Source of the DNA: Ruminococcus sp. AF41-9 | GTDB lineage: Bacteria; Bacillota; Clostridia; Lachnospirales; Lachnospiraceae | Length of the DNA stretch: 64,000 bases | NCBI RefSeq assembly: GCF_003477525.1 | Contig: NZ_QUDO01000016.1 | Coordinates: forward strand, 1 to 64,000 | Direction: 5' to 3' | Shown here: piece by piece, positions 8,381 through 17,173 of the stretch | Position numbering within the stretch: position 1 is the first letter of the stretch | Layout of the letters: each line of letters begins with the position of its first letter | Translations under genes and position numbers: made by a program | The notes under the pieces: generated by a model | What the model saw: only the letters and a program-made list of their open reading frames with translations | Databases searched by the model: none | Told to the model about the DNA's origin: nothing

Positions 8381-8539
8381 AACCGAATCAAGTAAGTCCC
8401 CTGCTTCAATTGCGAAAAGCAATAAGCAGTGGGTGGGGACTTGCTTGTATCAGGAGGAGTGCAAACTCCTTCTGATAAACTGCGGAGCAGTTATTCGGTT
8501 ATGAGCAAGTAGCGAAGCGGATTGCGAATATCCGCTTGA
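8381..8539 (+). repeat. Repeat B, full copy 1: multi-hairpin element
   Basis: AACCGAAT (8381-8388) pairs with ATTCGGTT (8493-8500) to close the structure. Inside, a 13-bp stem (8389-8401 with 8435-8447) carries an inner hairpin with a GAAAA loop. Two more hairpins follow (8450-8475 and 8479-8493), and a last hairpin (AAGCGGAT with ATCCGCTT) lies after the closing stem. Full copies at 41191 and 50663 differ from this one by paired changes that keep the stems. Confidence 0.85.
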
Positions 8540-8659
8540 TGCTAAAGTAATCAATAAGCGGAAGGAAAGAAAATCAGAAAATTTTTCTGCAATAAAGAAC
8601 GGAAAATATCAGGATAATGATGAACAGATACATAAAAGACCCGGAAAAGAGGAATGAGT

Positions 8660-9124
8660 ATGTACTATACAGTTGGAAAAACAGCGCGCCGCCTGGGAGT
8701 TGCGGCATCTACGCTTCGCTATTATGACAAAGAAGGACTTCTTCCATTCGTGGAACGTTCCAGTGGAGGAATCCGGATGTTCAAGGAAAGCGATTTCGAG
8801 TGGCTTTCCATTATTGAATGCCTGAAAAAAGCAGGAATGCCGATCAAGGAAATCCGGAAATTTATTGACTGGTGTCTGGAAGGTGACAGCACGATTGAAC
8901 AGCGTTTGCAGCTTATTCAGGAACAGAAACGCCGTGTAGAAGAGCAGATCGTGCAGATGCAGGAAACACTGGGTGTACTGGAATATAAAGAATGGTATTA
9001 TGAGAAGGCAAAAGAAGCCGGAACCTGCAGGGTGCATGAGAATCTGAAAAAAGAAGAAATTCCGGAGAAACTGCGGAATGAACGAGATAAGGCAAAGGGC
9101 GTTCAGTATATAGAAGAACAGTAG
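8660..9124 (+). CDS. MerR family transcriptional regulator
   Basis: The product has about 154 residues. The N-terminal MerR helix-turn-helix (YYTVGKTARRLGVAASTLRYYDKEGLL) is followed by a long coiled coil at about 75-115 (EQRLQLIQEQKRRVEEQI) and a charged tail. The ATG at 8660 is preferred over the one at 8654 because AAGAGG (8647-8652) is 7 nt before it. No cysteine effector motif is obvious; the group with IRKFIDWCLEGDSTIEQR is common in Lachnospiraceae and responds to unknown signals. It lies 90 bp upstream of the SseB-like gene, its likely co-transcribed partner. Confidence 0.85.
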   Translation: MYYTVGKTARRLGVAASTLRYYDKEGLLPFVERSSGGIRMFKESDFEWLSIIECLKKAGMPIKEIRKFIDWCLEGDSTIEQRLQLIQEQKRRVEEQIVQMQETLGVLEYKEWYYEKAKEAGTCRVHENLKKEEIPEKLRNERDKAKGVQYIEEQ

Positions 9125-9214
9125 AAATATTGATTATTTGTAACTGTTCAGCTCATAATCTGGCAATTCGGACAAGAGAAAGAAAGGTAAAAGAAAGGTA
9201 TAAGAAATATCAAC

Positions 9215-9655
9215 ATGAGTAATGACAAAAATACAAATACAAACACACCTCAGGATAAAGGTCTTCAGGGAAATGAAAAAATAGAGCAGGCGATCGCAGC
9301 TCTTCAGCAGGAAGCAACTCAGGAATTACTGGCACATGCACTGACCGTAATCCGCAGACGAATGAACGAAAACGGTCAGTTTATCCTTGCAGTAGAACCG
9401 CCGACAGGCGACAATCAGCTTCGAATCGGCACAGTAAAAACAGGTGATAATAAGGTCTGGTGGGTAGCATTTACCGGTTTTGAGGAAGAACTGAAAGGCG
9501 GCGGAAGCGTCCAGTCCACTTTCCTGACAGACATTGGTCAGCTTTTCAATTCTGCATTGCAGGTAAATGAGATTGAGGGAATCATCCTTAATCCGTGGAA
9601 CCGCACGATCATGCTGGATAAGAACCTGATTAATATTGTTTTGGGAAATATATAA
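9215..9655 (+). CDS. SseB-family N-terminal domain protein
   Basis: The product has 146 residues. After a polar, flexible start (about residues 1-30) comes an SseB N-terminal-like domain (about 60-146) with DNQLRIGTVKT, TFLTDIGQLFNSAL and EGIILNPWNRTIMLDKNLI, the last being the most conserved part of the family. The family was named from enhanced serine sensitivity in E. coli; its molecular role is unclear. A truncated copy of the same gene occurs at 21295-21540, again close to a ybjQ gene. Confidence 0.8.
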   Translation: MSNDKNTNTNTPQDKGLQGNEKIEQAIAALQQEATQELLAHALTVIRRRMNENGQFILAVEPPTGDNQLRIGTVKTGDNKVWWVAFTGFEEELKGGGSVQSTFLTDIGQLFNSALQVNEIEGIILNPWNRTIMLDKNLINIVLGNI

Positions 9656-9660
9656 TAAAA

Positions 9661-9720
9661 AATCCCTGATTTAGCAGTATTTCAGTAAAGAGATGACTGT
9701 TAAATCAGGGATTTTTGTTT
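9661..9720 (+). terminator. Strong bidirectional terminator
   Basis: A stem of about 18 bp (AATCCCTGATTTA and TAAATCAGGGATT plus inner pairs) is followed by a T run. It follows the sseB-like gene directly. Confidence 0.85.
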
Positions 9721-9732
9721 CTGAAAATCACT

Positions 9733-9892
9733 TATAGCAATCCTCGTAAATAATGCATTTAAGACAGTTCAGCAGAAGGTGAAAGACAAGGAAGATATCT
9801 GCAGGCGTGCTGACGCACGGCAAAGATATCTGACGCAGGACTTCACGCTCTGATGGGCTGGATTGCTTGCATTATTTTCTGGAGTTGCTATA
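9733..9892 (-). repeat. Repeat A, complete copy with both terminal repeats
   Basis: This is the only complete copy: 160 bp, TATAGCAA at the left and TTGCTATA at the right, flanked by TA dinucleotides. The two halves are inverted repeats of each other along most of their length, with the centre at GTGCTGACGCAC. It is inverted relative to the other three copies. Size, palindromy, terminal repeats and multiple copies are those of a MITE or a large REP-like element; no coding capacity is seen. Confidence 0.85.
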
Positions 9893-9904
9893 AATACCAT
9901 TGGT

Positions 9905-10075
9905 TCACTCCGTTCTCAGTGATACGCTTCGCGATGCACAAAATATGAACCTCCTTGCGCAAAGCCCAAGGAGTATTGTTTGCTTCGCAAACTCAATTTA
10001 TGCTAACCGCATAAATTCGCGCGGTATGTCTTGGGTTTTCTGTGACCTTCGCTCACAAAAAACACCTCGCGGGAT
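9905..10075. other. Cluster of consecutive small palindromes
   Basis: Successive hairpins are visible: TCACT/AGTGA (9905-9922), CTCCTT/AAGGAG, GTTTGC/GCAAAC with a TTC loop, AATTTATGC/GCATAAATT and TGTGA/TCACA, inside a CGCGGT...CCTCGCG frame. The stretch between the repeat and the kinase promoter is 240 bp and has no credible gene. It could be a structured RNA or a decayed repeat. I do not recognise the family. Confidence 0.5.
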
Positions 10076-10131
10076 GTTGCCATTGAACAGTAACAAGTAT
10101 TGTATAGTCTTTACAAATTTACCCATTATCA

Positions 10132-10160
10132 TTGCTATTTTTTGGTAAAAAGAGTATACT
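10132..10160 (+). promoter_or_regulatory. Promoter of the hybrid kinase gene
   Basis: TTGCTA at 10132-10137 and TATACT at 10155-10160 are separated by exactly 17 bp. An AGGAG site follows at 10178-10183, before the ATG at 10192. Confidence 0.7.
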
Positions 10161-10191
10161 TTAAAGCACTAAACACCAGGAGTACAAAATT

Positions 10192-12925
10192 ATGAACACA
10201 CACTCATCCGGATATTACAGCATAGACAAAGACTATAATATCCTAAGCTATAACGACACTGCCAAACAACTGTACCCCAATCTCCAGCCGGGAGTGAAAT
10301 GCTATAAGGCACTTATGGGGCTTGATTCCCCATGCCCGCCCTGCCCTGTAGCACTGGGGATACAGGGGCCAAAGACTTACCTGGATCCGATCCGTCATAT
10401 TTATGAAACAGTTGATGCAGTAGAGACGGTACATTCCGATGGCAGCAGAGGACATGCGCTTGTATTCAGCACAGTAGCCGAAGGAGAAAGCCTGTCAAAG
10501 TCTATTCCCACAGGTGAGAACTCTCTCCGTCTGCTGGGTGCCATCAACCTGCTTGCTTCTGACTACATGTCTGTTTATGGCGTAAACCGGGAAACCGGGA
10601 AAATCTCCGTATATCGTTCCAGATTTACGGATGCTTTTGCGGATCTCGATATTAAAGATAATTCAGACTATAAGCTGTCATTTGATTTTCTTATCCAGAA
10701 ATATGTTCATCCGGATGAGCGTTCCTATGTGTCCAGACACCTGAATTATGAAACCTTGCTGGAAAGACTTTCTCAGGAAGCCTCTTTCAAATTCCATTTC
10801 AGGGTTGTCACAGATACTGTCCATTACTATTATCTGCTCATTGCCAGAAACGGAAACGCCGATGACTATCGGGATTTCGTAATTGCAGTGGCTTGTGAAG
10901 ACAATGATGTGACAGCACGCAAAATTTATGAAAACCAGCTCCACTCTCTTCTGGCATCCATTACCCATGCTGCCGGCTACTTTCATCTCGACCTTACAGA
11001 TGATAAGATTCTGAAGATCGGAGGCACCTCTGCCCTGGCCTATAAGATGGATGCTGACGCTTCCATTGACCATTTTATTGCAGAGACTGCTGTTTTATAC
11101 CGGTATTAAAGGACAGAAACGATTTTATCAACGCATTTTGCCGCAGTTCCCTGATGAAAAGCTACGAGGACGGTCAGGTGGAAGTCACCAGGGTTTCCCG
11201 CTGTCTCTACGATGACGATATAATCAGGCTTTCCAAATATGTGGCAAGACTGCTGCTCAATCCTTCCAATAATCATCTGGAAGCAATCCTTTACGGTGAG
11301 GATGTCACCAGAACACAGGAAGCCTATGAGACACAGGTAAGCATTGTCCAGACACTGAGCAGCAACTACCTGAACGTATACCTGATCAACCCCAGAGAAA
11401 AAACTCTCTCTGTGATCAAGCAGGAAGACCACGATGTCCCTGATCCGGACAAAAAACACAGCAATACATACCCCTATGATCTTTTCCTCTCAGACTATAT
11501 CCAACAGCGTGTATATCCGGATGACCGTACAATGCTGGAAGAATCACTGGAACTGGATAATGTAATGAGTGTTTTGTCCGGTCAGTCCGAATACAAGGGA
11601 AATTACCGGATAAATGACAGGGATGGTATCCATTACTATCAGTTCCGCTTTATCAAAAACGAAGACTCCGGTATCATTGTTCTGGGATTTTTGAATGTGG
11701 ACGATGTGGTGGAATCAGAAATCAGGCACCAGAAGCTTCTCAAAGAGGCTCTTGATGCTGCCGAACGTGCCAATGCAGAGAAATCCAATTTCCTTTCCCG
11801 TATGTCCCACGATATGCGTACACCGCTGAATGGGATCATTGGTCTGCTGGAAATTGATAAAAAGCACGAAAATGATATCGGATTCCTGAAAAGTAATCGT
11901 GAAAAAGCATTCATTTCAGCCAGTCATCTGCTCTCTCTTATCAATGATGTACTGGATATGTCCAAGATCGAGGAGGGCGGACTTGTACTCAACCATGAAC
12001 CTTTTGATCTGATCAGATATGAAAAAGAGACACAGATGCTGATTAATATGCAGGCACAGAAAAACGATATTGATTTCACCGTTCATATCGCACCGGAGAT
12101 ATACGAACATCCCTTTGTATACGGCAGCCTCTGCACCTCCGTCGTGCCATGATGAATATTTACAGTAACTGTATCAAATACAACAGAGAGAATGGGGCGA
12201 TCCATACGGAGATCCATGCTCTCTCTTCCCATGATCATAAGCTGGTCTGCAGATGGACGATCTCTGATACGGGAATCGGCATCAGCAGAGAATATCTGGA
12301 AAAGATCTTTGAACCCTTTACTCAGGAGAATATGGATGCCCGAAGTGTATATCATGGCACCGGACTGGGTATGAGCATTGCCAAAGCGCTATTTGAACAG
12401 ATGGGTGGTACCATTGAGATTTCCAGTACTCCGGGTATCGGAAGTACTTTTGTGATCACGCTGCCATTTGAAGAGGCAGAAGAAACGGATATCTCTTCTG
12501 AGACAGAAGCTGAGCGAAACTCCATTCAGGGCATAAAGATCCTGCTGGCGGAGGATAATGAAATAAACAGAGAAGTGGCACAGGTACTCCTTGAAGAGGA
12601 AGGTGCTGTGGTAACTGCAGTATCCAATGGCAGGGAAGCTGTAAAACTTTTCTCCCGTCACCCTGAGGGGACATTTGATGTGATACTTATGGATATTATG
12701 ATGCCTCTGATGGACGGATACGAAGCCACCCGCCAGATCCGGAAGCTTGACAGGCCAGATGCTTCTTCTGTTCCCATCATCGCACTGACCGCCAATGCTT
12801 TTGCAGAAGATGTCCGCCATGCATTGGATTGTGGCATGAACGCACATCTGGCCAAACCACTGGATGTAGAAAAAATGATCCATACGATTGCCCTGTGTTA
12901 CTGTTCAAAGGTTAGCTGGACTTAG
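10192..12925 (+). pseudogene. Hybrid histidine kinase with two -1 frameshifts
   Basis: Three overlapping frames together give one protein of about 910 residues. The order is an N-terminal PAS-like domain with a CxxCP-type SPCPPCP motif, further PAS-type sensor domains, HisKA (FLSRMSHDMRTPLNGIIG), HATPase (SDTGIGISREYLEKIFEPF, then GTGLGMSIAK) and a receiver (ILMDIMMPLMDGYEATRQIR). Homology continues without loss across both breaks. At about 11102 the frame shifts from LYR to VLKDRNDFINAFCR (CGGTA where CGGGTA would restore frame). At about 12127 it shifts from GSL to LHLRRAMMNIYSN (CTCTG where CTCCTG would restore frame). There is no transmembrane segment, so a cytoplasmic sensor is expected. 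Either a recent pseudogene or two base-calling errors. Confidence 0.8.
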
Positions 12926-12926
12926 A

Positions 12927-12973
12927 AGAACCGATGGTGTAGACTGATAACAGTCAAAGCCATCGGTTCTCTT
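12927..12973 (+). terminator. Terminator after the hybrid kinase
   Basis: AGAACCGATGG (12927-12937) pairs perfectly with CCATCGGTTCT (12960-12970), followed by CTTTA. Confidence 0.75.
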
Positions 12974-13194
12974 TATCCAAATATTCTGGACACTCTGTCA
13001 TATATATTTGCCGGATCTTTAAAGCGCATCAAAACAAGCATGCTCATGCATTGGCAGAGATTCTCGATGCTTTCGAAATTCCTGAATGTCACAGCCTGCG
13101 CCTGTTTCCGCTTATAATTTCTCAGAAGACTTTCCGCTTCATTATTAGTAGCAGGTATCCGGAAATCATGCAGGAATAGCAGATGATTCTGCAT
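12973..13194 (-). pseudogene. IS66-type transposase C-terminal remnant
   Basis: 73 codons encode RIPATNNEAESLLRNYKRKQ followed by a helical tail. The TNNEAE segment is the conserved end of the IS66 transposase catalytic domain (the Glu of the DDE triad region). The remaining 400 or so residues, the accessory genes and the inverted repeats are absent, so this is a fossil of an insertion. Confidence 0.7.
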
Positions 13195-13295
13195 GTATTA
13201 TAGGATGTATAGGTTCCAGTTTCTTTCGTCATTTTTTACAATGACTTACGCATACCTCTGAACAGTAATATGGAGAATCTTATGATAAAAAATAA

Positions 13296-13324
13296 TTGAT
13301 TTCTAAGAGACAGTCTGTTAGAAT
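13296..13324 (+). promoter_or_regulatory. Promoter upstream of the riboswitch
   Basis: TTGATT at 13296-13301 and TAGAAT at 13319-13324 have a 17-bp spacer. Transcription would start near 13331, just before the riboswitch body. Confidence 0.7.
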
Positions 13325-13330
13325 ATACCT

Positions 13331-13459
13331 GTGAAAAGGGAGTAGCTTGCCGAATGGATTCGGTTCACTTCTTCGTCAGGACAGTTATTGAAACATATAA
13401 CTCGGAAAGTGATGAAATTGCGAGACTTTTACTGTGAATGCAGTAGGAGTCTCTTTTTT
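13331..13459 (+). promoter_or_regulatory. Probable yybP-ykoY Mn2+ riboswitch with terminator
   Basis: The leader contains AAGGGAGTAGCTTGCC, then TCGTCAGGACAG, and ends with TTGCGAGACTTTTACTG, in the order expected for the yybP-ykoY class. The final GAGACTTTTACTG (13422-13434) pairs with CAGTAGGAGTCTC (13441-13453) and is followed by seven T. The 3' strand of the aptamer is thus shared with a terminator, a classic on/off expression platform. The class senses Mn2+ and often controls cation exporters, which fits the exchanger gene downstream. I identified it by eye; a covariance-model search would settle it. Confidence 0.65.
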
Positions 13460-13543
13460 TATACCTACTGCAAAATAAATGTATTCCCGGAATCTTTTTA
13501 TATTTGATTTTGTGAGTACGTAATAAAAGAAAGAGAGGTAGAA

Positions 13544-14476
13544 ATGATGTTTTTACAGGTTATTATTTTGCTGGCAGGTTTTTTGTTTCTGGTGAAAGGT
13601 GCAGACTGGTTTGTGGAGGGTGCAGCCAGTATTGCGAAAAAGCTGGGAATTCCGCAGCTGATCATTGGATTGACCATCGTAGCAATGGGAACCAGCATGC
13701 CAGAGGCAGCAGTCAGTATTACTGCTGCAATGAATAAGAATGCAGGTATTACCATTGGAAATGTAGTCGGAAGCAATATCCTGAATATTCTGATCATACT
13801 GGGAGTTACAGCAGTAATTACGAATGTAGCGATTCAAAGATCCACGCTTCTTTACGAAATTCCGTTTATGATAGTGATAACAATTGTTCTGCTGATCTTT
13901 GGTATCACAGGTTCAGAGGTGACTTTTATTGAAGGCGTGATTTTCTGGATACTGTTTCTGATATATCTGGGATATCTGTTTGTGATGGCAAAGAAGGGGA
14001 ACAATCAGGAAGAAGCAGAAGCAAAGGATAATCCGGTATGGAAATGTATGCTCCTGATGGTAATCGGTGGAATTCTGGTCGTAAAGGGCAGTGATTTTGC
14101 AGTCAGCGGAGCAACGGAGATTGCCCGTTATTTTGGCATGAGTGAGAGATTTATCGGGCTGACAATTGTTGCACTGGGAACATCTCTTCCGGAACTTGTC
14201 ACATCAGTAACAGCGGCCAGAAGAGGAAATGCAGGAATTGCCATTGGAAATATAGTCGGAAGCAATATTTTTAATATTTTGTTTGTTATCGGTACAACAG
14301 CACTCATCTGTACTGTGCCGTTTGAGAGTAAATTTATTATTGATACTGTAATTGCAGTTCTGTGTGGAGCAATACTCTGGATTGGTACATTCAGACATAA
14401 AGAATTAAGAAAACCCTGTGGTGTGGTTATGCTGTTGTGTTATGTCGCATACTTCCTGTATTTATGTCTGGTATAA
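13544..14476 (+). CDS. Ca2+/Na+ (or Mn2+) CaCA-family exchanger
   Basis: This 310-residue membrane protein has about ten transmembrane helices and two internal repeats. Each repeat carries an alpha motif: GLTIVAMGTSMPEAAVSI (about 43-60) with GNVVGSNILNILIILG, and GLTIVALGTSLPELVTSV (about 205-222) with GNIVGSNIFNILFVIG. These hold the acidic residues that bind the cation during exchange, as in YrbG. Length is normal. The riboswitch upstream suggests the physiological cargo includes Mn2+. ATGs at 13544 and 13547 are both possible starts. Confidence 0.9.
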   Translation: MMFLQVIILLAGFLFLVKGADWFVEGAASIAKKLGIPQLIIGLTIVAMGTSMPEAAVSITAAMNKNAGITIGNVVGSNILNILIILGVTAVITNVAIQRSTLLYEIPFMIVITIVLLIFGITGSEVTFIEGVIFWILFLIYLGYLFVMAKKGNNQEEAEAKDNPVWKCMLLMVIGGILVVKGSDFAVSGATEIARYFGMSERFIGLTIVALGTSLPELVTSVTAARRGNAGIAIGNIVGSNIFNILFVIGTTALICTVPFESKFIIDTVIAVLCGAILWIGTFRHKELRKPCGVVMLLCYVAYFLYLCLV

Positions 14477-14552
14477 CGAATAATTGCTTTTCACAACTTC
14501 CGCAGGGGATTTATCTGACCCGGTTAAAATAAGAAATGGAATAAAGTATATT

Positions 14553-15173
14553 ATGGATAATTATGAAAAACAGGTATATACAGGAAGAGAGTTGTTTTTA
14601 AAATATGATCAGGATAAGCTGATAGAGAAATATGGTTTGAAACATGATGAAGAATATCTGTATTTGAGATATATTGGAACAGAATATCGGATCAATCGCA
14701 GAAACGGTGCTATTGAATATGCCACAGGCGAAGAATGGACGGACTGCAGAGAATATACAGTTGTTATGACAATCTATGATTTTCTCTGCTGTTCCGGGCA
14801 GGAGATACTGCCTCCTTTTACCGGGCAGTGGCAGCCTGTGGGCAGATTTGTAACTGCCGGGAGCAGTCCGTCAACAGATCATTTTGTGAAAAAGTATGCA
14901 AGAGCATTTTCCGGCAAAGTGGAAGAGGTAAAGCAGGCCTGTATCTGTCTGGGAGGAAAGCAGACGAAGCGTCTGGCTGGGGCAGATCTGACATTTGAAA
15001 TGCCGGTTCTTCCGGATTTCTCTGTGTTGCTTCAGTTCTGGGATGGGGATGAAGAATTCCCGCCAAAGATCTTATTGTTGTGGGATAAAGTATCGTTATC
15101 ATACCTTCATTTTGAGACGACATATTATCTTCAGGGGGATCTTCTGAAGGCTATACTGCAGACAATCGGCTGA
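14553..15173 (+). CDS. DUF3786 domain protein
   Basis: The product has about 206 residues. Conserved stretches are KLIEKYGLKHDEEYLYLRYIG near the start and VLLQFWDGDEEFPPKILLLW near the end, typical of DUF3786 proteins of anaerobes; the function is unknown, and a link to corrinoid or metal enzymes has been suggested for the family. The start at 14553 (MDNYEKQVYTG) agrees best with family N termini, although the frame is open to a TTG at 14484. No strong ribosome site is present. It is 76 bp behind the exchanger gene, so it may share its transcript and riboswitch control. Confidence 0.75.
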   Translation: MDNYEKQVYTGRELFLKYDQDKLIEKYGLKHDEEYLYLRYIGTEYRINRRNGAIEYATGEEWTDCREYTVVMTIYDFLCCSGQEILPPFTGQWQPVGRFVTAGSSPSTDHFVKKYARAFSGKVEEVKQACICLGGKQTKRLAGADLTFEMPVLPDFSVLLQFWDGDEEFPPKILLLWDKVSLSYLHFETTYYLQGDLLKAILQTIG

Positions 15174-15323
15174 ATACACTGCAGCCGATCCTTATGAAAT
15201 TACTCCGTAATGTTCCTATAACATAAAAAAGCCCTCCGGGCAGGATCGCACTGCGTCGGAGAGGAATTATGTCGCTGAAGCGACCCGCCGCAGGCGGAGA
15301 ATCCTGCAAGCAGGATTCTTTCT
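15166..15323. other. Hairpin cluster between DUF3786 gene and lipoprotein gene
   Basis: ATCGGCTG/CAGCCGAT overlaps the stop of the DUF3786 gene and may terminate it. Further on come GTCGC/GCGAC (15271-15284), CCGCC/GGCGG (15285-15297) and AATCCTGC/GCAGGATT (15300-15317) followed by CTTTCTT. Four back-to-back hairpins in 130 bp, without coding sense, resemble the palindrome cluster at 9905-10075. Confidence 0.55.
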
Positions 15324-15381
15324 TACGATGTTATTTCATAAGCGTAACCATAATGATTGTATCGAAGAAGAGAGAAAAAAT

Positions 15382-17160
15382 ATGAAAATCAAAAAAATAC
15401 AAAGTGCATGTCTTATTTTGGCATGTATCGTAGCAACAGGACTTATAGGATGTGGGAAAACAGATGAAACGTCAAAGAAGCACGAAGCAATTACTTTTAT
15501 GGCTCCTTATCTGGAGGTGGACAGCTTTATAGAAGAGGTGCATAAAACATATCCGGAGATTGAACTTGAAGTAGTCCCGTACAGCGGAGCAAACACAACA
15601 ACCTGTCTGCAGAATATGTTAGAGGCAGATGATCTTCCGGACATCTGCACACAGACTTATTATAAGCCGGATGTGGTGGATGCCAGTGATAAGATGATTG
15701 ATCTCTCCGGATACGATTTTACAGACAATTATGTGGAATCACGTCTGAAAGATGTATCCGATGATGGTGCACTTTATATGCTTCCATCTTTGTACAACTG
15801 TTATGGAATCACTTATAATAAAACACTGCTTGAGAAAAATGGCTGGAAGCTGCCAACATCTTTTACAGAGCTTGAAGAACTTGCAGACAAAGCAAAAGAA
15901 GCAGGAGTTACGTTATGTATGGCACAGATTCAGTACCCTGGTTCAGCCTTTCAGTATATATGTAATATTGCGGATGCGGGATTCCTTAGTACCATGTCTG
16001 GAAAGCAGTGGCAGAAAGATTACCTGTCAGGAAAGGCAAATGTAAGCGATACACCAGGCATGATGGAAAGTATGGAATATATCCAGAAGTGGAAAGACCT
16101 TGGGATGCTTGACTGCAGCAACAGTGATCCGGCAGATGATGGCAAAACAAGAGATGATTTTATAAAGGGAAACTCACTGTTTCTATTGGGACCACAGAAT
16201 GGCATTATGGACGCAGAAGATACAACGGACAAATTTGGTCTGATGCCATACCTGTCTGAAGACGGAAGCAGGAATGTATTTATTTTAAATGTAAACCGTT
16301 ATTATGGATTGAATAAAGAGCTGGAGAATCATCCTGAGAAACTTGAAGATGCATTAAAAATCATGAAGGTGCTGTCTACGGTAGAAGGAACCAGCGCCCT
16401 GTATCCGGACAGCACATTAAAAGCAGGACTACTTCCTTTCAAAGATGCAAAGGCAGATGACACCTTCTATGCAGATATTTCAGATATGATCAATGCAGGG
16501 AATACGACACCGTTTATTTATGCCGGATGGGAAAATACGATTGTAAATACCGGAACCAAAATGCTGGAATTCATGCAGGATAAGGCATCAATAAAGGATG
16601 TGGCAGATCAATTGGATGAGGATCAGGACAGAGTGGTAAATAACCAGCCGGAAGTGATCACAACAGCCACAGAGAAAATCTCACAGGAAAGCTGTGCAAA
16701 GCTGGTGGGCAGATGTTTTGCCGAGGCGACCGGAAGTGACGTTGCTCTTATATCCCTTGGAACATGGATCAGTGGAAATGGCACAAACCAGAACAATGAT
16801 GGCGTGAGCGGAAAACTGTATGCAAAGAATATTACAGACTATGATATCTGTACCATTCTTCCGACTGGCTGGTCACAGACGATTAAAACAATCAGGCTGA
16901 CAGGAAAACAGATTCAGGCATTGTATGAAGAAGGTTATGATGCAGTTGGTACAGGCAAGAATTATCCATATATGCTGGTAAATCCTGAAGATATGAAACT
17001 GGAGAATGGAAAGACTTATCAGGTCGCAATTTCCGGAATCAGTGAAAAACTGGCGTCAGAAACGGAAGTGACAGACAGTGGTATTGTGGGTATGGATGCG
17101 ACAAAAGAGTTTTTTGGACAGTTTGAGACTTTAAGTGAAGCAGACGCTGAATGGAAATAA
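15382..17160 (+). CDS. Solute-binding lipoprotein fused to 5'-nucleotidase-like C domain
   Basis: The product has 592 residues. A lipoprotein signal peptide with lipobox LIGC near residue 23 predicts anchoring on the outer face of the membrane. Residues about 30-420 form a family 1 extracellular solute-binding domain (EAITFMAPYLEVDSF, then LPDICTQTYY). Residues about 436-592 match the C-terminal domain of 5'-nucleotidases (SCAKLVGRCFAEATGSDVAL, then ICTILPTGWSQTIKTIRLTG), but no metallophosphatase catalytic domain is present. No permease or ATPase gene is adjacent. The gene is 13 bp upstream of a hybrid kinase with a large extracytoplasmic domain, so it may present a ligand to that sensor; this is inference. 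A more upstream in-frame start at 15328 would not give a signal peptide at the N terminus. Confidence 0.75.
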   Translation: MKIKKIQSACLILACIVATGLIGCGKTDETSKKHEAITFMAPYLEVDSFIEEVHKTYPEIELEVVPYSGANTTTCLQNMLEADDLPDICTQTYYKPDVVDASDKMIDLSGYDFTDNYVESRLKDVSDDGALYMLPSLYNCYGITYNKTLLEKNGWKLPTSFTELEELADKAKEAGVTLCMAQIQYPGSAFQYICNIADAGFLSTMSGKQWQKDYLSGKANVSDTPGMMESMEYIQKWKDLGMLDCSNSDPADDGKTRDDFIKGNSLFLLGPQNGIMDAEDTTDKFGLMPYLSEDGSRNVFILNVNRYYGLNKELENHPEKLEDALKIMKVLSTVEGTSALYPDSTLKAGLLPFKDAKADDTFYADISDMINAGNTTPFIYAGWENTIVNTGTKMLEFMQDKASIKDVADQLDEDQDRVVNNQPEVITTATEKISQESCAKLVGRCFAEATGSDVALISLGTWISGNGTNQNNDGVSGKLYAKNITDYDICTILPTGWSQTIKTIRLTGKQIQALYEEGYDAVGTGKNYPYMLVNPEDMKLENGKTYQVAISGISEKLASETEVTDSGIVGMDATKEFFGQFETLSEADAEWK

Positions 17161-17173
17161 GCGGAGGAGAAAG

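Noticed and set aside
8381..8539. tRNA-like or T-box RNA in Repeat B
   Set aside because: The cloverleaf-like outline lacks T-loop, anticodon and CCA features and T-box motifs.
9900..10148. An 82-codon plus-strand frame
   Set aside because: It overlaps the palindrome cluster, has no ribosome site, and its composition is not protein-like.
11090..11105. Programmed -1 frameshift in the hybrid kinase
   Set aside because: No X XXY YYZ slippery heptamer or downstream structure is seen; a one-base loss is simpler.
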